From Streptomyces sp. AC558_RSS880 (lineage in GTDB: Bacteria > Actinomycetota > Actinomycetes > Streptomycetales > Streptomycetaceae), in NCBI RefSeq assembly GCF_019049255.1, contig NZ_JAGMUJ010000130.1, positions 62,001 to 126,000 of the forward strand: a stretch of 64,000 bases of DNA, read 5' to 3'. Every line of letters starts with the position of its first letter. The first letter of the stretch is position 1. Of this stretch, positions 1-8,971 are shown in pieces. The notes beneath the pieces were generated by a model. It searched no databases. It saw nothing but the letters and a program-made list of their open reading frames with translations, and was not told where the DNA came from. A program made the translations under genes and the position numbers.

Positions 1-47
1 CGACGGGCGGACGCCCGCGGATCCGGTCGTGACCGTGACACCCAACA

Positions 48-61
48 TGACCGCCCGGTCA
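48..61. promoter_or_regulatory. Candidate operator of the adjacent TetR gene
   Basis: TGACCG-CC-CGGTCA is a perfect inverted repeat with 6-bp arms, 34 bp before the TetR start codon. Flanking CCAACA (43-48) and TGTTGG (64-69) extend the symmetry with a small offset. TetR proteins usually bind such a site next to their own gene, so autoregulation is inferred. No other gene lies between this site and the left edge of the window. Confidence 0.45.
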
Positions 62-95
62 CCTTGTTGGTAGGGTCCCACCGGGAGGAGGCACC

Positions 96-737
96 ATGGT
101 CGAGAGGGCGGCCCCGCAGAGCCCGCGGGCGGACATGGTCCGCAACCGGCACCTGCTGCTCACGGCGGCGACGGAGGCGTTCGCCGAGGGCGGAGTGGAC
201 GTGCCGATGGGCGAGATCGCCCAGCGCGCCGGTGTCGCCAAGGGCACGGTGTTCCGGCACTTCCCGTCGAAGGACGAACTGCTCGCGGCGATCGCGCTCC
301 GGCTGCTCGGCCGGCTCGTCGGCACGGCGGAGCGCCTGCTGGAGGCCGACGACGCGGGTGAGGCGCTGCGGGAGTTCATGACGGCCGGCGTGCAGGCACT
401 CGCCGCCGACCGCGCCTTCCGCGAGGTGATCGGGCGGCCGTCGTCGCAGCGTCCCGAGGTGCGCGACGAGATCGCCCGCCTCGGCGGCGTCGTCGAGGCC
501 CTCACCACTCGGGCACGCGAACAGGGCACCGTCCGTGACGACATCACGGGAACGGACATCGTGCTGCTGCTCGGCGGCATCCACCAGACGGCGGCGCCCG
601 TGCTGGATCAGCAGCCGCAGGCCTGGCGCCGCTATCTCGCACTCGCCTTCGACGGCCTGTTCACCGTCGACGCCCGCACACTGCCGCACCGGCCGCCCAC
701 CGGCCCGCACCTCACCGACCCCCGTCAGTCCGCCTGA
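96..737 (+). CDS. TetR/AcrR family transcriptional regulator
   Basis: A 213-aa one-component regulator with an N-terminal TetR helix-turn-helix at about residues 12-58; the recognition region reads AGVAKGTVFRHFPSKDELL. The rest is an alpha-helical ligand domain with no recognisable specificity. The start is supported by GGGAGGAGG ending 5 nt before the ATG. The likely target is itself, through the palindrome at 48-61, and possibly the convergent DUF998 gene, whose last 13 bp overlap this gene. Ligand and regulon cannot be read from sequence. Confidence 0.9.
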   Translation: MVERAAPQSPRADMVRNRHLLLTAATEAFAEGGVDVPMGEIAQRAGVAKGTVFRHFPSKDELLAAIALRLLGRLVGTAERLLEADDAGEALREFMTAGVQALAADRAFREVIGRPSSQRPEVRDEIARLGGVVEALTTRAREQGTVRDDITGTDIVLLLGGIHQTAAPVLDQQPQAWRRYLALAFDGLFTVDARTLPHRPPTGPHLTDPRQSA

Positions 738-1333
738 ACCGCGGGCCGCCCGTCGTCCCCGACATGACGGAGGCAGGAGATGACGACCACGAAGGGCCAC
801 AGGGACTGAAGGGCCGTCACCACACGTTCCGCGACACCGGCCACGCCCTGGCGGTGCATCTCGACGAGGAACCACACGGCGCCGACGACCATCAAGGCGG
901 TCGCCACGGCCGAGGCCGCCGGCCGCAGCGCCCATGGAGCGGCACCGTCACCGGTGGCCAGCAGTGGCCACAGGGCCAGCAGCGCGAATCCGACCGCGGC
1001 CACCGAACCGTGGCGCAGGGACCCCCCGCTGCTCGGCGCCGGCAGCAGCGCCACCACCAGCGCCGCCACTCCCCCGCCGGCCAGCGCCACGCGTCCGGCC
1101 GTCGCCGCCGCCCGCAGCCCCCAGGCGGTGAGCAGATGGCAGGCGCCCAGCGCCAGCAGCGCGGCGGTCATCACCCAGGACCCCGCGGCTCCGTAGGCCG
1201 CCAGGACGCTGATCGTCTGAGTGGCGGGGTCGTAGGCGGGCCCCTCCAGCGACGCCGCGATCGTCCAGCCCCCGATCAGCAGGACGGGCGCACACCCCGA
1301 GGAGAAGAGGACCCATCTGGGAACAAGCGGCAT
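725..1333 (-). CDS. DUF998-type integral membrane protein
   Basis: About 202 aa, almost entirely hydrophobic, with roughly six predicted membrane helices and short loops. The layout (GGWTIAA near the N-terminus, then alternating helices) fits the DUF998 family of unknown function. The start is uncertain: ATG at 1333 places the first helix right after a short basic leader, while an in-frame ATG at 1375 would add 14 residues. Neither has a clear ribosome-binding site. Its 3' end overlaps the convergent TetR gene by 13 bp. It is transcribed divergently from the hydrolase at 1448. Confidence 0.75.
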   Translation of the reverse strand: MPLVPRWVLFSSGCAPVLLIGGWTIAASLEGPAYDPATQTISVLAAYGAAGSWVMTAALLALGACHLLTAWGLRAAATAGRVALAGGGVAALVVALLPAPSSGGSLRHGSVAAVGFALLALWPLLATGDGAAPWALRPAASAVATALMVVGAVWFLVEMHRQGVAGVAERVVTALQSLWPFVVVISCLRHVGDDGRPAVQAD

Positions 1334-1447
1334 CGAAACACCATAAGGCGCACCTAACCGTCCCTCGGCGGACATTCAGGAGGTGAGGCGCGCCCGGCCG
1401 GCGCGTAAGGTGAGTGCCGTCGATCCGGATCACGCGGAGGGATCACC

Positions 1448-2278
1448 ATGGGCACGGTCACCACCCCCGACGGCACGACCATCTTCTACAAGGACTGGGG
1501 TCCGCGCGACGGACAGCCGATCGTCTTCCACCACGGCTGGCCGCTCAGCGCCGACGACTGGGACAACCAGATGCTGTTCTTCCTGTCCCGGGGCTACCGC
1601 GTGATCGCTCACGACCGGCGTGGTCACGGCCGCTCCAGTCAGACCTCGACCGGCCACGAGATGGACACCTACGCCGCGGACGTGGCGGTGCTGACCGGCG
1701 CCCTCGATCTCCGGGGGGCCGTACACATCGGGCACTCGACCGGCGGCGGAGAGGTCGCGCGGTACGTCGCGCGGGCCGAGCCGGGCCGGGTCGCCAAGGC
1801 GGTGCTGGTGGGCGCGGTACCCCCGGTCATGGTCAAGTCCGAGAGCAATCCCGGCGGTCTGCCGATCGACGTCTTCGACGGGTTCCGCGCGGCCCTGGCC
1901 GCCAACCGCGCGCAGTTCTACATCGACGTGCCGTCGGGTCCGTTCTACGGATTCAACCGGCCCGGCGCGGAGGTCTCCCAGGGCCTGATCGACAACTGGT
2001 GGCGGCAGGGCATGATGGGGGCGGCCAACGCCCACTACGAGTGCATCAAGGCGTTCTCGGAGACCGACTTCACCGAGGACCTGAAGAAGATCGGCGTCCC
2101 GGTCCTCGTCGCGCACGGCACCGACGACCAGGTCGTTCCCTACGAGGACTCCGCGCCGTTGACGGTCGAGCTGCTCAAGAACGGCACTCTGAAGACCTAC
2201 GAGGGGTACCCCCACGGCATGCTGTCGACCCATCCGGACGTCCTCAACCGCGACATCCTGGAATTCATCGAGTCGTAG
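1448..2278 (+). CDS. Alpha/beta hydrolase, cofactor-free haloperoxidase/esterase type
   Basis: A 276-aa alpha/beta hydrolase of the non-heme chloroperoxidase-like subgroup. The oxyanion strand reads FHHGWPLSADDWDNQ. The nucleophile is Ser97 in GHSTGG, the acid is Asp226 or Asp227 in HGTDDQ, and the base is His256 in YPHGM, so the triad is complete. There is no signal peptide, so it is probably cytoplasmic. GGAGGGATCACC before the ATG supports the start. Members act as esterases or perhydrolases; the natural substrate is unknown. It is monocistronic and convergent with the MFS gene. Confidence 0.9.
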   Translation: MGTVTTPDGTTIFYKDWGPRDGQPIVFHHGWPLSADDWDNQMLFFLSRGYRVIAHDRRGHGRSSQTSTGHEMDTYAADVAVLTGALDLRGAVHIGHSTGGGEVARYVARAEPGRVAKAVLVGAVPPVMVKSESNPGGLPIDVFDGFRAALAANRAQFYIDVPSGPFYGFNRPGAEVSQGLIDNWWRQGMMGAANAHYECIKAFSETDFTEDLKKIGVPVLVAHGTDDQVVPYEDSAPLTVELLKNGTLKTYEGYPHGMLSTHPDVLNRDILEFIES

Positions 2279-2340
2279 TACGGCCGGGTCACCCGGACGG
2301 CGCCGGAAGCACCTCCGCCGGCCAGGCGCCCAGCCGGTGT

Positions 2341-3531
2341 TCAGGCCCCCGCCGGCACCGGCCGGCGCAGGAGGTATCCGGCCGCCGCCACGACGAGGGC
2401 TCCCATGCAGGCGATGAACACCAGTCCCGCGCCCTCCAGGCCCATCGGGCCGGTCAGCAGCCCCACCCCGATGACCGGCACCGAGATGCCCGTGTACGCC
2501 ACCACGAACAGGCTCGAGATCACCGCCGCGCGCCGGTCCGCCGGGGACGCGCCGCCCACCGCGGTCAGCGCCCCGCGGAAGGCGAGCCCCTGGCCGAAGC
2601 CCCCGGTGATCGCGCTCAGCACCACCAGCGTCAGCTGGTCCCATCGCAACGCGGCGGCGAGCAGCGCCAGCCCGGTGAGGAGCCCGGCGCAGCCCAGCGG
2701 CAGTGACCGGACCGGGCCGGCCCGGCCGGCGGCCAGCTGACCTCCGGTCGAGGAGAAGAAGGCCAGCGCCACGACCAGCCCGCTCACGGCGTGGTCGGTC
2801 ACGTCCAGGGACTGCGCGAGGAAGGCCGGGCTGACGGAGGTGAACACCCCGAACAATGCGAAACCCACGAACGAGGCGGTCGCCGCCGGACCGAACACCG
2901 GCCGCACCTGCGGCGGCACTCCGGGCCGCTGCGGCCGTACGGTGTGCAGCGGGCGGCGTGGCCGCACGGTCTCCGGAAGCCACAACAGGACGGCGACCGA
3001 TCCGGCCACCAGGGCGAGGTGCACGGCGAACGGCAGGTACAGCGGCCGGGGCGCGTACTCGGCGAGGAGGCCGGCGAGCAGCGGACCGCAGCCGAGTCCG
3101 CCCATGTTGACGGCGGTGGCGACGAACGTGGCCCGGGCCTCTCCGCCCCGCGGTGCCGACTCCATGACGTACGCCGTGGCGGCCCCGGTGAACAGTCCGG
3201 CGGAGAGCCCCGACAGCAGCCGTCCGGCGTACAGCCAGACCAGGCCGGTGGCGCACAGGAAGCAGACGGCGCTCGCGGCCGCGCAGCCCAGACCCCACAG
3301 CAGCACGGGGCGTCTGCCCACGGCGTCCGAGGCGTTGCCCGCCAGCAGCAGCACCCCGACGACCGCGAAGGCGTACACCGCGTACACGACGGTGACCGTC
3401 AGCTCGGAGAAGCCGAACTTCTGCTGGTACAGGGGGTAGAGCGGGGTCGGCAGCGTGGTGCCGGTCATGCACACCGCGAACACCGCGCCGCCGAGCAGAC
3501 ACACCCGCCATCCACGGGGATCACCGGCCAT
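2341..3531 (-). CDS. MFS transporter (drug or sugar efflux type)
   Basis: A 396-aa protein with about 12 membrane helices. The first helix pair is followed by DAVGRRPVLLWG, the conserved MFS loop 2-3 motif. Length and a central cytoplasmic linker of about 20 residues rich in Arg and Pro fit a 12-TM efflux or sugar-export carrier. It follows the CUT1 permease gene on the same strand with a 55-bp gap, so read-through from the sugar operon is possible. No box of either LacI code lies in that gap. Substrate unknown. Confidence 0.85.
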   Translation of the reverse strand: MAGDPRGWRVCLLGGAVFAVCMTGTTLPTPLYPLYQQKFGFSELTVTVVYAVYAFAVVGVLLLAGNASDAVGRRPVLLWGLGCAAASAVCFLCATGLVWLYAGRLLSGLSAGLFTGAATAYVMESAPRGGEARATFVATAVNMGGLGCGPLLAGLLAEYAPRPLYLPFAVHLALVAGSVAVLLWLPETVRPRRPLHTVRPQRPGVPPQVRPVFGPAATASFVGFALFGVFTSVSPAFLAQSLDVTDHAVSGLVVALAFFSSTGGQLAAGRAGPVRSLPLGCAGLLTGLALLAAALRWDQLTLVVLSAITGGFGQGLAFRGALTAVGGASPADRRAAVISSLFVVAYTGISVPVIGVGLLTGPMGLEGAGLVFIACMGALVVAAAGYLLRRPVPAGA

Positions 3532-3586
3532 GCGCCGACGCTAACGCCTCACACGGCCGCGGCCGCCTCCGGCACGCCACCGGGTG

Positions 3587-4531
3587 TCACTGGCCGCCCA
3601 GGCCGGTCGTGGCCACCGACTTCACGATGTGCCGCTGGAAGAAGACGAACACCAGCACGAGGGGCAGCGCGGCCAGCACCGAGGACGCCATGGTCTGGGC
3701 GTAGTTGACGCCGTAGGCGTCCTTCACCGCGGTGATGCCGACCGGCAGGGTCATCAGTGCCGGGTCGGACGTCGACACGAACGGCCACATGAAGTTGTTC
3801 CACGCGCCGATGAAGACGAAGATCGACACCGCGGCGAGCATGGGGCGGGACAGCGGCAGCATCACCGACCAGAAGATCCGCGCGTGGCCCGCGCCGTCGA
3901 TGCGGGCGGCCTCCTCCAGCTCGCGCGGGATGGTGTCGAAGTGCTTCTTCAGGATGAAGACCATCACCGGCGCGACGGTCTGCGGCAGGATCACCGCCGC
4001 ATAGGTGTCGACGAGGTCCAGGGTCAGCATCTGCTGGAACCACGGCACGATCAGCAGCTGCGGCGGCACGAGGATCGAGGCCATGGTGACGGAGAACAGC
4101 CAGCGCCGGCCGCGGAACAGCGTGCGGGAGAAGGCGTAGCCGGCCATCGCCGACACGGCCACGGTGATGACGGTGACGGCCGCGGCGATGAAGAAACTGT
4201 TCAGCATCCACAGCGGCAGATCGCCGCGCTCGATCACGGTGCGGAACGCGTCCAGGGTGAAGCCGCCCCGCGGCAGGATCCAGTCCACCGGATCGCTGGC
4301 GTCCTGCTCGGACTTGAACGCCGTGAGCACCGCCCAGGCCATCGGCAGCAGCCAGATCAGCGCCATCACCGCGAGCGCCGCCAGGGCCAGGGTGCGGGAC
4401 AGCCGGCTCGCGCCGAGGGTGAGGTTGGGGCCGCGCTGCGCAGTCGGCCGGTTGCGTTGGGCCCGGCGCGCGGCGGGGAGCGGGGAGACCGTGCGGCGCG
4501 CGGGCCGTGTGGGGACGTCGATGGAGGTCAT
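3587..4531 (-). CDS. Carbohydrate ABC transporter permease, MalG-like (CUT1)
   Basis: A 314-aa inner-membrane permease with about six helices. The conserved EAA loop is visible as EEAARIDGAGHARIFWSVMLP, the site that docks the shared ATPase (MsiK-type in streptomycetes, encoded elsewhere because no ATPase gene lies in this operon). An N-terminal cytoplasmic Arg/Pro-rich tail of about 35 residues precedes helix 1. Translation starts 1 nt after the MalF-like stop codon, so the two permeases are coupled. Last gene of the GH2-binding protein-permease-permease operon. Confidence 0.93.
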   Translation of the reverse strand: MTSIDVPTRPARRTVSPLPAARRAQRNRPTAQRGPNLTLGASRLSRTLALAALAVMALIWLLPMAWAVLTAFKSEQDASDPVDWILPRGGFTLDAFRTVIERGDLPLWMLNSFFIAAAVTVITVAVSAMAGYAFSRTLFRGRRWLFSVTMASILVPPQLLIVPWFQQMLTLDLVDTYAAVILPQTVAPVMVFILKKHFDTIPRELEEAARIDGAGHARIFWSVMLPLSRPMLAAVSIFVFIGAWNNFMWPFVSTSDPALMTLPVGITAVKDAYGVNYAQTMASSVLAALPLVLVFVFFQRHIVKSVATTGLGGQ

Positions 4532-4532
4532 G

Positions 4533-5465
4533 TCACTTCTCCCTGCGGCGAAGGGCGACGAACTGCACGGCGGAGGCGAGGATGATGAGGGCGAAGAAGA
4601 CGTAGCTGATGGCGGAGGCGTAGCCGAGGCGGTAGCCGGTGAAGCCCATGTCGTAGAGGTATTCGACGACGGGGCGGGTGGAGCCGTTCGGGCCGCCCTT
4701 GGTGAGCAGGTACACCTGGTCGAAGACCTTCAGCGACGCAAGGATCTGGAGGACCGTGACCACGCCGGTGATGCGCCGCAGCTGGGGCAGTGTCACATGC
4801 CACAGCCGCCGCCAGGCGCCGGCTCCGTCCAGGGCGGCCGCCTCGTACAGGTGGTCGGGCACGGCTTGCAGCGCCGCGAGGAACAGCAGGAAGTTGAAGC
4901 CCACGGTCCACCACAGGGTGGCGATCACGATGGCGTACAGGGCGACGGACTCGTCGCTCAGCCAGGCGTAGCCGTCCAGCCCGACCGCCTGGAGCAGGTG
5001 GTTGTACAGGCCGAGGTCCGGCTGGTAGAGCCAGCCCCACAGCAGGCCGATCACGCCGACCGGCAGCAGGTACGGGGCGAAGAACGCGAGCCGCCACACC
5101 CACTGGCCGGGCAGTCCGGTGTGCACCAGGAGGGCCATGGCGAGGGCGACGACCACCAGGGGCACGGTGGAGACGACGGTGAACCACACGGTGTGCCACA
5201 TCGTGCGCCACATCTCGGCGTCGCCGAGGGCCTCCGCGTAGTTGTCCAGTCCGATGAAGGACGCGTCGCGGGCGGCGAGCGAGGTGTCGGTGAGGCTCAT
5301 CCAGACGCCCTGCACCAGCGGCCAGAGCATGAAGAGGACGAACAGGACGAGGAACGGCAGGGCGAAGAGGAGCCCCGGGGAGAGGGCGCGGCGCAGGGTC
5401 GCGCCGAGTCCCTCCGCGGGGTGGGCGGCCTTGGGACGGCCGCGGGAAGCGAGTTCGGTGGACAT
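4533..5465 (-). CDS. Carbohydrate ABC transporter permease, MalF-like (CUT1)
   Basis: About 310 aa with six predicted helices and an EAA loop (YEAAALDGAGAWRRLWHVTLP). ATG at 5465 is chosen because GGAGG lies just upstream; the reading frame stays open further upstream but overlaps the binding-protein gene. It forms the heterodimeric channel with the MalG-like protein. The 22-bp gap to the binding-protein gene and the direct abutment downstream show one operon. Cargo is expected to be an oligosaccharide cleaved inside by the GH2 at 6968. Confidence 0.93.
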   Translation of the reverse strand: MSTELASRGRPKAAHPAEGLGATLRRALSPGLLFALPFLVLFVLFMLWPLVQGVWMSLTDTSLAARDASFIGLDNYAEALGDAEMWRTMWHTVWFTVVSTVPLVVVALAMALLVHTGLPGQWVWRLAFFAPYLLPVGVIGLLWGWLYQPDLGLYNHLLQAVGLDGYAWLSDESVALYAIVIATLWWTVGFNFLLFLAALQAVPDHLYEAAALDGAGAWRRLWHVTLPQLRRITGVVTVLQILASLKVFDQVYLLTKGGPNGSTRPVVEYLYDMGFTGYRLGYASAISYVFFALIILASAVQFVALRRREK

Positions 5466-5487
5466 CTGCTGCCTCCTTCGCGGCGGC

Positions 5488-6858
5488 TCAGGCCGGGCTG
5501 GGCTTGGAGAGGGCGGTGTTGATCCGCTCGACCATGGCGCGGGCGGCCCGGTCGGGTGCCAGGCCGTCGAGCATGGACTGCTGGAGCACCTGCGACATGG
5601 AGTTCTGGAAGTCGGATCCGGCTCCGGCGAACCAGACGGCCGGGTCGAGCACCACATGGTCGGCCGCCGCCGCGTAGCGCGCCTGCGGTTCCAGCCGTGC
5701 GTAGGCCTCGGTACGCGTCACCGGCTGGTACGCCGGGATGTGACCGGCCTTCGCCCAGGTCTGTCCGGCCTTGAGGATGGCGGCCACCGCCTGGTGGGTG
5801 CGCCTGCGGTGCGCCTCGTCGGGGTCGGGGCGGCGCGGCAGCACGAAGGAGTGGGAGTCGGCGTAGACCGCGGGGGTGCCGAACACCGTGGGGAAGGGCG
5901 CCGCCCCGAGCTTCGGGTCGGCGGCCCGGAAGGTGCCGAGTTCCCACTCGCCGGAGAGGATCATCGCGGTCTGCCCGTTGGTGAAGTTGGCGAGGGCCGC
6001 GGGGTAGTCGAGCCGGCGCGGGTTGGCGCGTCCGTCGACCAGTTTCCGCATGAAGGCGATGACCTCGGTCATCGCGTCGAGGTTCGCCGTGACGGTGCCG
6101 CCGACGGGCAGGTCGAAGTCGTTCCCGGTCTGCCGGTAGAGGCCGTAGAACAACCGCCAGCCCTGTGCCGTGTCGTTGACGTAGCCGAAGGAGATCCCCT
6201 GCTTGCCGGAGGCCCTGGCCAGTTCCCGGCCCGCCTCGAGGAACCGCTCGGGGCCGGCGAAGGCGTCCTGGTCGAGGCTTCCGTCGCCGGTCAGCAGCCC
6301 GGCCTTGCGGACGGGGTCGGGGTGGTAGAAGACGATGAAGGGGTGGGTGTCCAGCGGTATGGCGAACGTCCGGCCCCGGTACTGGGTGCGGTCCCACACC
6401 GCTGCGGCGAAGTCCTCCTCGGTGACGCCGAATTCGGCCAGCAGGTCGGTGTCCCAGGGGTCGAGCAGTCCCAGGGGCGCGTACCCGGCCAGGCGCGACA
6501 TGTGGGAGACGGCGACGTCCGGGCCGCGCCCGCCGGCCGAGGCCATGGCGAGCTTGGTGTAGTAGGGCGTGCCCCATTCCAGCACGGTCCGCTCGACGCG
6601 GGTGCCGGACATGTCGGAGCGGGCGGTGCCGATGAGTTCGTCGAGCAGGGCGCCGTCGGCGCCGCTGAACAGATCCCACATGCGCACGGTGCGCGGATCC
6701 GCCGAGGCCGCGGCGGAACCGCAGCCGGCGAGGGCCCCGCCGCCGAGGAGTACGGCGGCGGAGGCCAGGGAGGCGCGCAGGATTCCTCGTCGGGACGGCG
6801 CGGCACGCTTGCCTTCCGACCCGGCGGAGGCGGCCCTTGGGCCAGGCAGGTCGACCAT
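5488..6858 (-). CDS. Extracellular sugar-binding lipoprotein of CUT1 transporter
   Basis: A 456-aa cluster-B solute-binding protein. The N-terminus has a twin-arginine stretch (SRRGILRASL) followed by lipobox LAGC at about residue 47, so it is probably Tat-exported and lipid-anchored. The mature part has the usual MalE-like two-lobe pattern (TVRMWDLFSG near the start, later MILSGEWELGTF). ATG at 6858 has GAAAGG upstream. An ATC|GAT operator at 6873-6886 lies immediately before the start, so this gene may have its own LacI-A-controlled promoter as well as read-through from the GH2 gene. Confidence 0.93.
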   Translation of the reverse strand: MVDLPGPRAASAGSEGKRAAPSRRGILRASLASAAVLLGGGALAGCGSAAASADPRTVRMWDLFSGADGALLDELIGTARSDMSGTRVERTVLEWGTPYYTKLAMASAGGRGPDVAVSHMSRLAGYAPLGLLDPWDTDLLAEFGVTEEDFAAAVWDRTQYRGRTFAIPLDTHPFIVFYHPDPVRKAGLLTGDGSLDQDAFAGPERFLEAGRELARASGKQGISFGYVNDTAQGWRLFYGLYRQTGNDFDLPVGGTVTANLDAMTEVIAFMRKLVDGRANPRRLDYPAALANFTNGQTAMILSGEWELGTFRAADPKLGAAPFPTVFGTPAVYADSHSFVLPRRPDPDEAHRRRTHQAVAAILKAGQTWAKAGHIPAYQPVTRTEAYARLEPQARYAAAADHVVLDPAVWFAGAGSDFQNSMSQVLQQSMLDGLAPDRAARAMVERINTALSKPSPA

Positions 6859-6872
6859 GGCACTACCTTTCT

Positions 6873-6886
6873 CTACATCGATGTAC
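6873..6886. promoter_or_regulatory. LacI-A-type operator before the CUT1 binding-protein gene
   Basis: CTACATC|GATGTAC contains a 12-bp perfect palindrome (TACATCGATGTA, 6874-6885), 15 bp before the start codon at 6858. It matches the inner 12 positions of the best box of this code at 8849. Position between the GH2 and binding-protein genes suggests a second control point inside the operon. Confidence 0.75.
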
Positions 6887-6967
6887 ATCGCCGGCGGACG
6901 CCGCGGAGGACGTGCCGTGGGGGCCGGGATCCGGTTCCGGTCGTCCGCCGGGCCGGGACCGGGTCGG

Positions 6968-8794
6968 TCAGCGGGCGGATTCGCAGGCGGCCGTGCGCTG
7001 TTGGGCGCGGCGCAGTACGGCGGTGTCGAACTTCTCGCCGCGGTCGAAGCCGTAGACGCCGTTGCGCTCCTGGAAGACGTCGGTGAGCTGCGTGTAGCAG
7101 TAGCCGAACATGTCCGGGTCGTCGAGCAGGACGTCCACCAGGCCGGTGAAGCGGGCCAGGAACTCCTCGGCGGTGCGCGGCCGTTCGCCGTATCCCCAGG
7201 ACGTTCCCCGCTCGTCGCCGGCCGCGGTCGCGGCGACGGCCGCGTCCCACCAGATGCCGCCGAACTCGCTGCAGAAGTAGGGCTGTCCGCGGTAGGGCAC
7301 GGACCAGTCGCGGCCGTCGGGGGCGGTGTTGACGTACGGGCGGTCCTCGGCGAGTCCGGCCATGGTCCTGGCGAAGACCTCCGGGTCCTGCTCGTAGCAG
7401 TGCGAGTCGTAGACGTCGGTCTCGGGCACGCGGTGGGCGTAGCCGGAGGCGTCGATCACCGGGCGGCTGGGGTCGGCCTGCTTGGTGGCCAGGAACATCG
7501 CCCGGGTCACGCCGTCGAGCTGGGTGATCCGGTCGTGCAGGTTCTGGTACGTCTCGTTCAGCGGGCACCAGCCGATGATCGAGGGGTGCGAGTGGTCGCG
7601 TTCCAGGGCTTCGAGCCACTGGGCGACGTAACTGGCGTCGGGGCGCTGGTTGTCGTCGCGTACGCCGACCTCGCAGCCCCAGTCGCCGAACTCGCCCCAC
7701 ACCAGGTAGCCGAGGCGGTCGGCGTGGTAGAGGTAGCGCTCCTCGAACACCTTCTGGTGCAGCCGGGCCCCGTTGAAGCCGGCCTTCAGGCCGAGTTCGA
7801 TGTCGCGCACGAGGTCGGCGTCGGTGGGGGCGGTCATCAGCCCGTCCGGGTAGTACCCCTGGTCGAGCACCAGCCGCTGGAACACCGGCTCGCCGTTGAG
7901 CAGGACCCGCTTGCCGCGGATGGCGACCGACCGCAGTCCGGCGTACGACGTCGCCTCGTCGACCACCCCGCCGTCGGCGTCGAGGAGCTGGAGGCGCAGG
8001 TCGTACAGGTGCGGGTCGGCCGGCGACCAGGTGCGCAGCCGGTCCTCGGGCACGGTCAGCACCAGCCTGGGGCACAGGTCGAGGTCGGCGCGGGCGGAGG
8101 CGGACACGACCTCGCCGTGCTCGTCCGTGAGGACCGCGCGCACCCGGTGGCCCGGCAGGTTCCCGGTGACCGGGAGGTCGACGTGGAAGGAGCCCGAGCC
8201 CAGGTCCGGGGTGATCCGCGGGCGCTTGAGGCGGACCGCGGCCGGCACCGGTTCGAGCCACACCGTCTGCCAGATCCCGGTGGTGCGGGTGTAGTGGCAG
8301 TGGGTGTTGGCGTACCAGGTGGCCTGCTTGCCGCGGGCCTGCAGGCCGTGCCGGGTGTCGCGGGCGCGGACCACGATCACGGCCTCCTCGCCGGGCGCGG
8401 CCGCCCCGCGCAGTTCCGCGGTGAAAGGGGTGAAGCCGCCGCGGTGGCGGGCCACCTCGGTGCCGTTGACCCAGACGGTGGCGTCGTGGTCCACCGCTCC
8501 GAAGTGCAGCAGCACGTCGGAGCCGGACCACTCGGCCGGGATCGTCACCGTGCGCCGGTACCAGACGGCCTCCATGAAGTCCGTGTCGCCGATGCCCGAC
8601 AGTTCCGACTCCGGGCAGAAGGGCACGAGGATCTCGCCCTCGAGGTCGCGGTCGCGCAGTCCGCGCTCCAGTCCGCTGTCCCCGCGGTCCGTCTCGAACT
8701 GCCAGCGGCCGTTGAGGTTCAGCCATGCCTCGCGGACGAACTGGGGCCGGGGGTACTCCGGACGCGGGACGTCCGGGGGCAGGGGCGTGCTCAT
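6968..8794 (-). CDS. Cytoplasmic glycoside hydrolase family 2 (beta-galactosidase/glucuronidase-like)
   Basis: About 608 aa: GH2 sugar-binding domain (about 1-175), immunoglobulin-like domain (to about 280) and a TIM-barrel catalytic domain. Glu414 in LNETYQN is the expected acid/base and Glu510 in CSEFGG the expected nucleophile. There is no signal peptide, so it should act on imported oligosaccharide. ATG at 8794 has AGGAG five bases upstream. It heads the CUT1 operon and is divergent from lacI-A across the operator at 8849-8862. GH2 includes beta-galactosidases, glucuronidases, mannosidases and some Streptomyces beta-galactofuranosidases; context favours the last, but this is inference. 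Confidence 0.92.
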   Translation of the reverse strand: MSTPLPPDVPRPEYPRPQFVREAWLNLNGRWQFETDRGDSGLERGLRDRDLEGEILVPFCPESELSGIGDTDFMEAVWYRRTVTIPAEWSGSDVLLHFGAVDHDATVWVNGTEVARHRGGFTPFTAELRGAAAPGEEAVIVVRARDTRHGLQARGKQATWYANTHCHYTRTTGIWQTVWLEPVPAAVRLKRPRITPDLGSGSFHVDLPVTGNLPGHRVRAVLTDEHGEVVSASARADLDLCPRLVLTVPEDRLRTWSPADPHLYDLRLQLLDADGGVVDEATSYAGLRSVAIRGKRVLLNGEPVFQRLVLDQGYYPDGLMTAPTDADLVRDIELGLKAGFNGARLHQKVFEERYLYHADRLGYLVWGEFGDWGCEVGVRDDNQRPDASYVAQWLEALERDHSHPSIIGWCPLNETYQNLHDRITQLDGVTRAMFLATKQADPSRPVIDASGYAHRVPETDVYDSHCYEQDPEVFARTMAGLAEDRPYVNTAPDGRDWSVPYRGQPYFCSEFGGIWWDAAVAATAAGDERGTSWGYGERPRTAEEFLARFTGLVDVLLDDPDMFGYCYTQLTDVFQERNGVYGFDRGEKFDTAVLRRAQQRTAACESAR

Positions 8795-8848
8795 GCTGCT
8801 CCTCATCAGTGCAGGTGCGCTACGTACGGGGGTCATGCGACCATACGA

Positions 8849-8862
8849 TTACATCGATGTAA
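8849..8862. promoter_or_regulatory. Best LacI-A-type operator, in the divergent GH2/lacI promoter region
   Basis: TTACATCGATGTAA is a perfect 14-bp palindrome with the central CG typical of LacI/GalR operators. It lies 55 bp before the GH2 start and 110 bp before the lacI-A start, so one site could repress the operon and autoregulate the repressor. It defines the ATC|GAT code used for the other boxes at 6873, 24704, 41661 and 41698. Confidence 0.85.
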
Positions 8863-8971
8863 ATGGCGGCGACGGAAAGTTTTCGACACGACGGTTCACC
8901 CCACCCGCGACCGGACCCGCCGGAGCTGCGGTTACGATCCCCCAGGCAGCGGGAGGGGCGAGAAGGGAAGC

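Noticed and set aside
2279..2340. CCGGGT-C-ACCCGG as terminator between the hydrolase and MFS genes
   Set aside because: The spacer is a single base, so it cannot form a normal hairpin loop; too weak to list as a terminator.
6569..8971. An uninterrupted plus-strand frame of about 800 codons running into the lacI-A gene
   Set aside because: It is antisense to the GH2 and binding-protein genes, which have clear catalytic motifs and starts. Open antisense frames are common in very G+C-rich DNA, and the lacI start with its ribosome-binding site lies at 8972.
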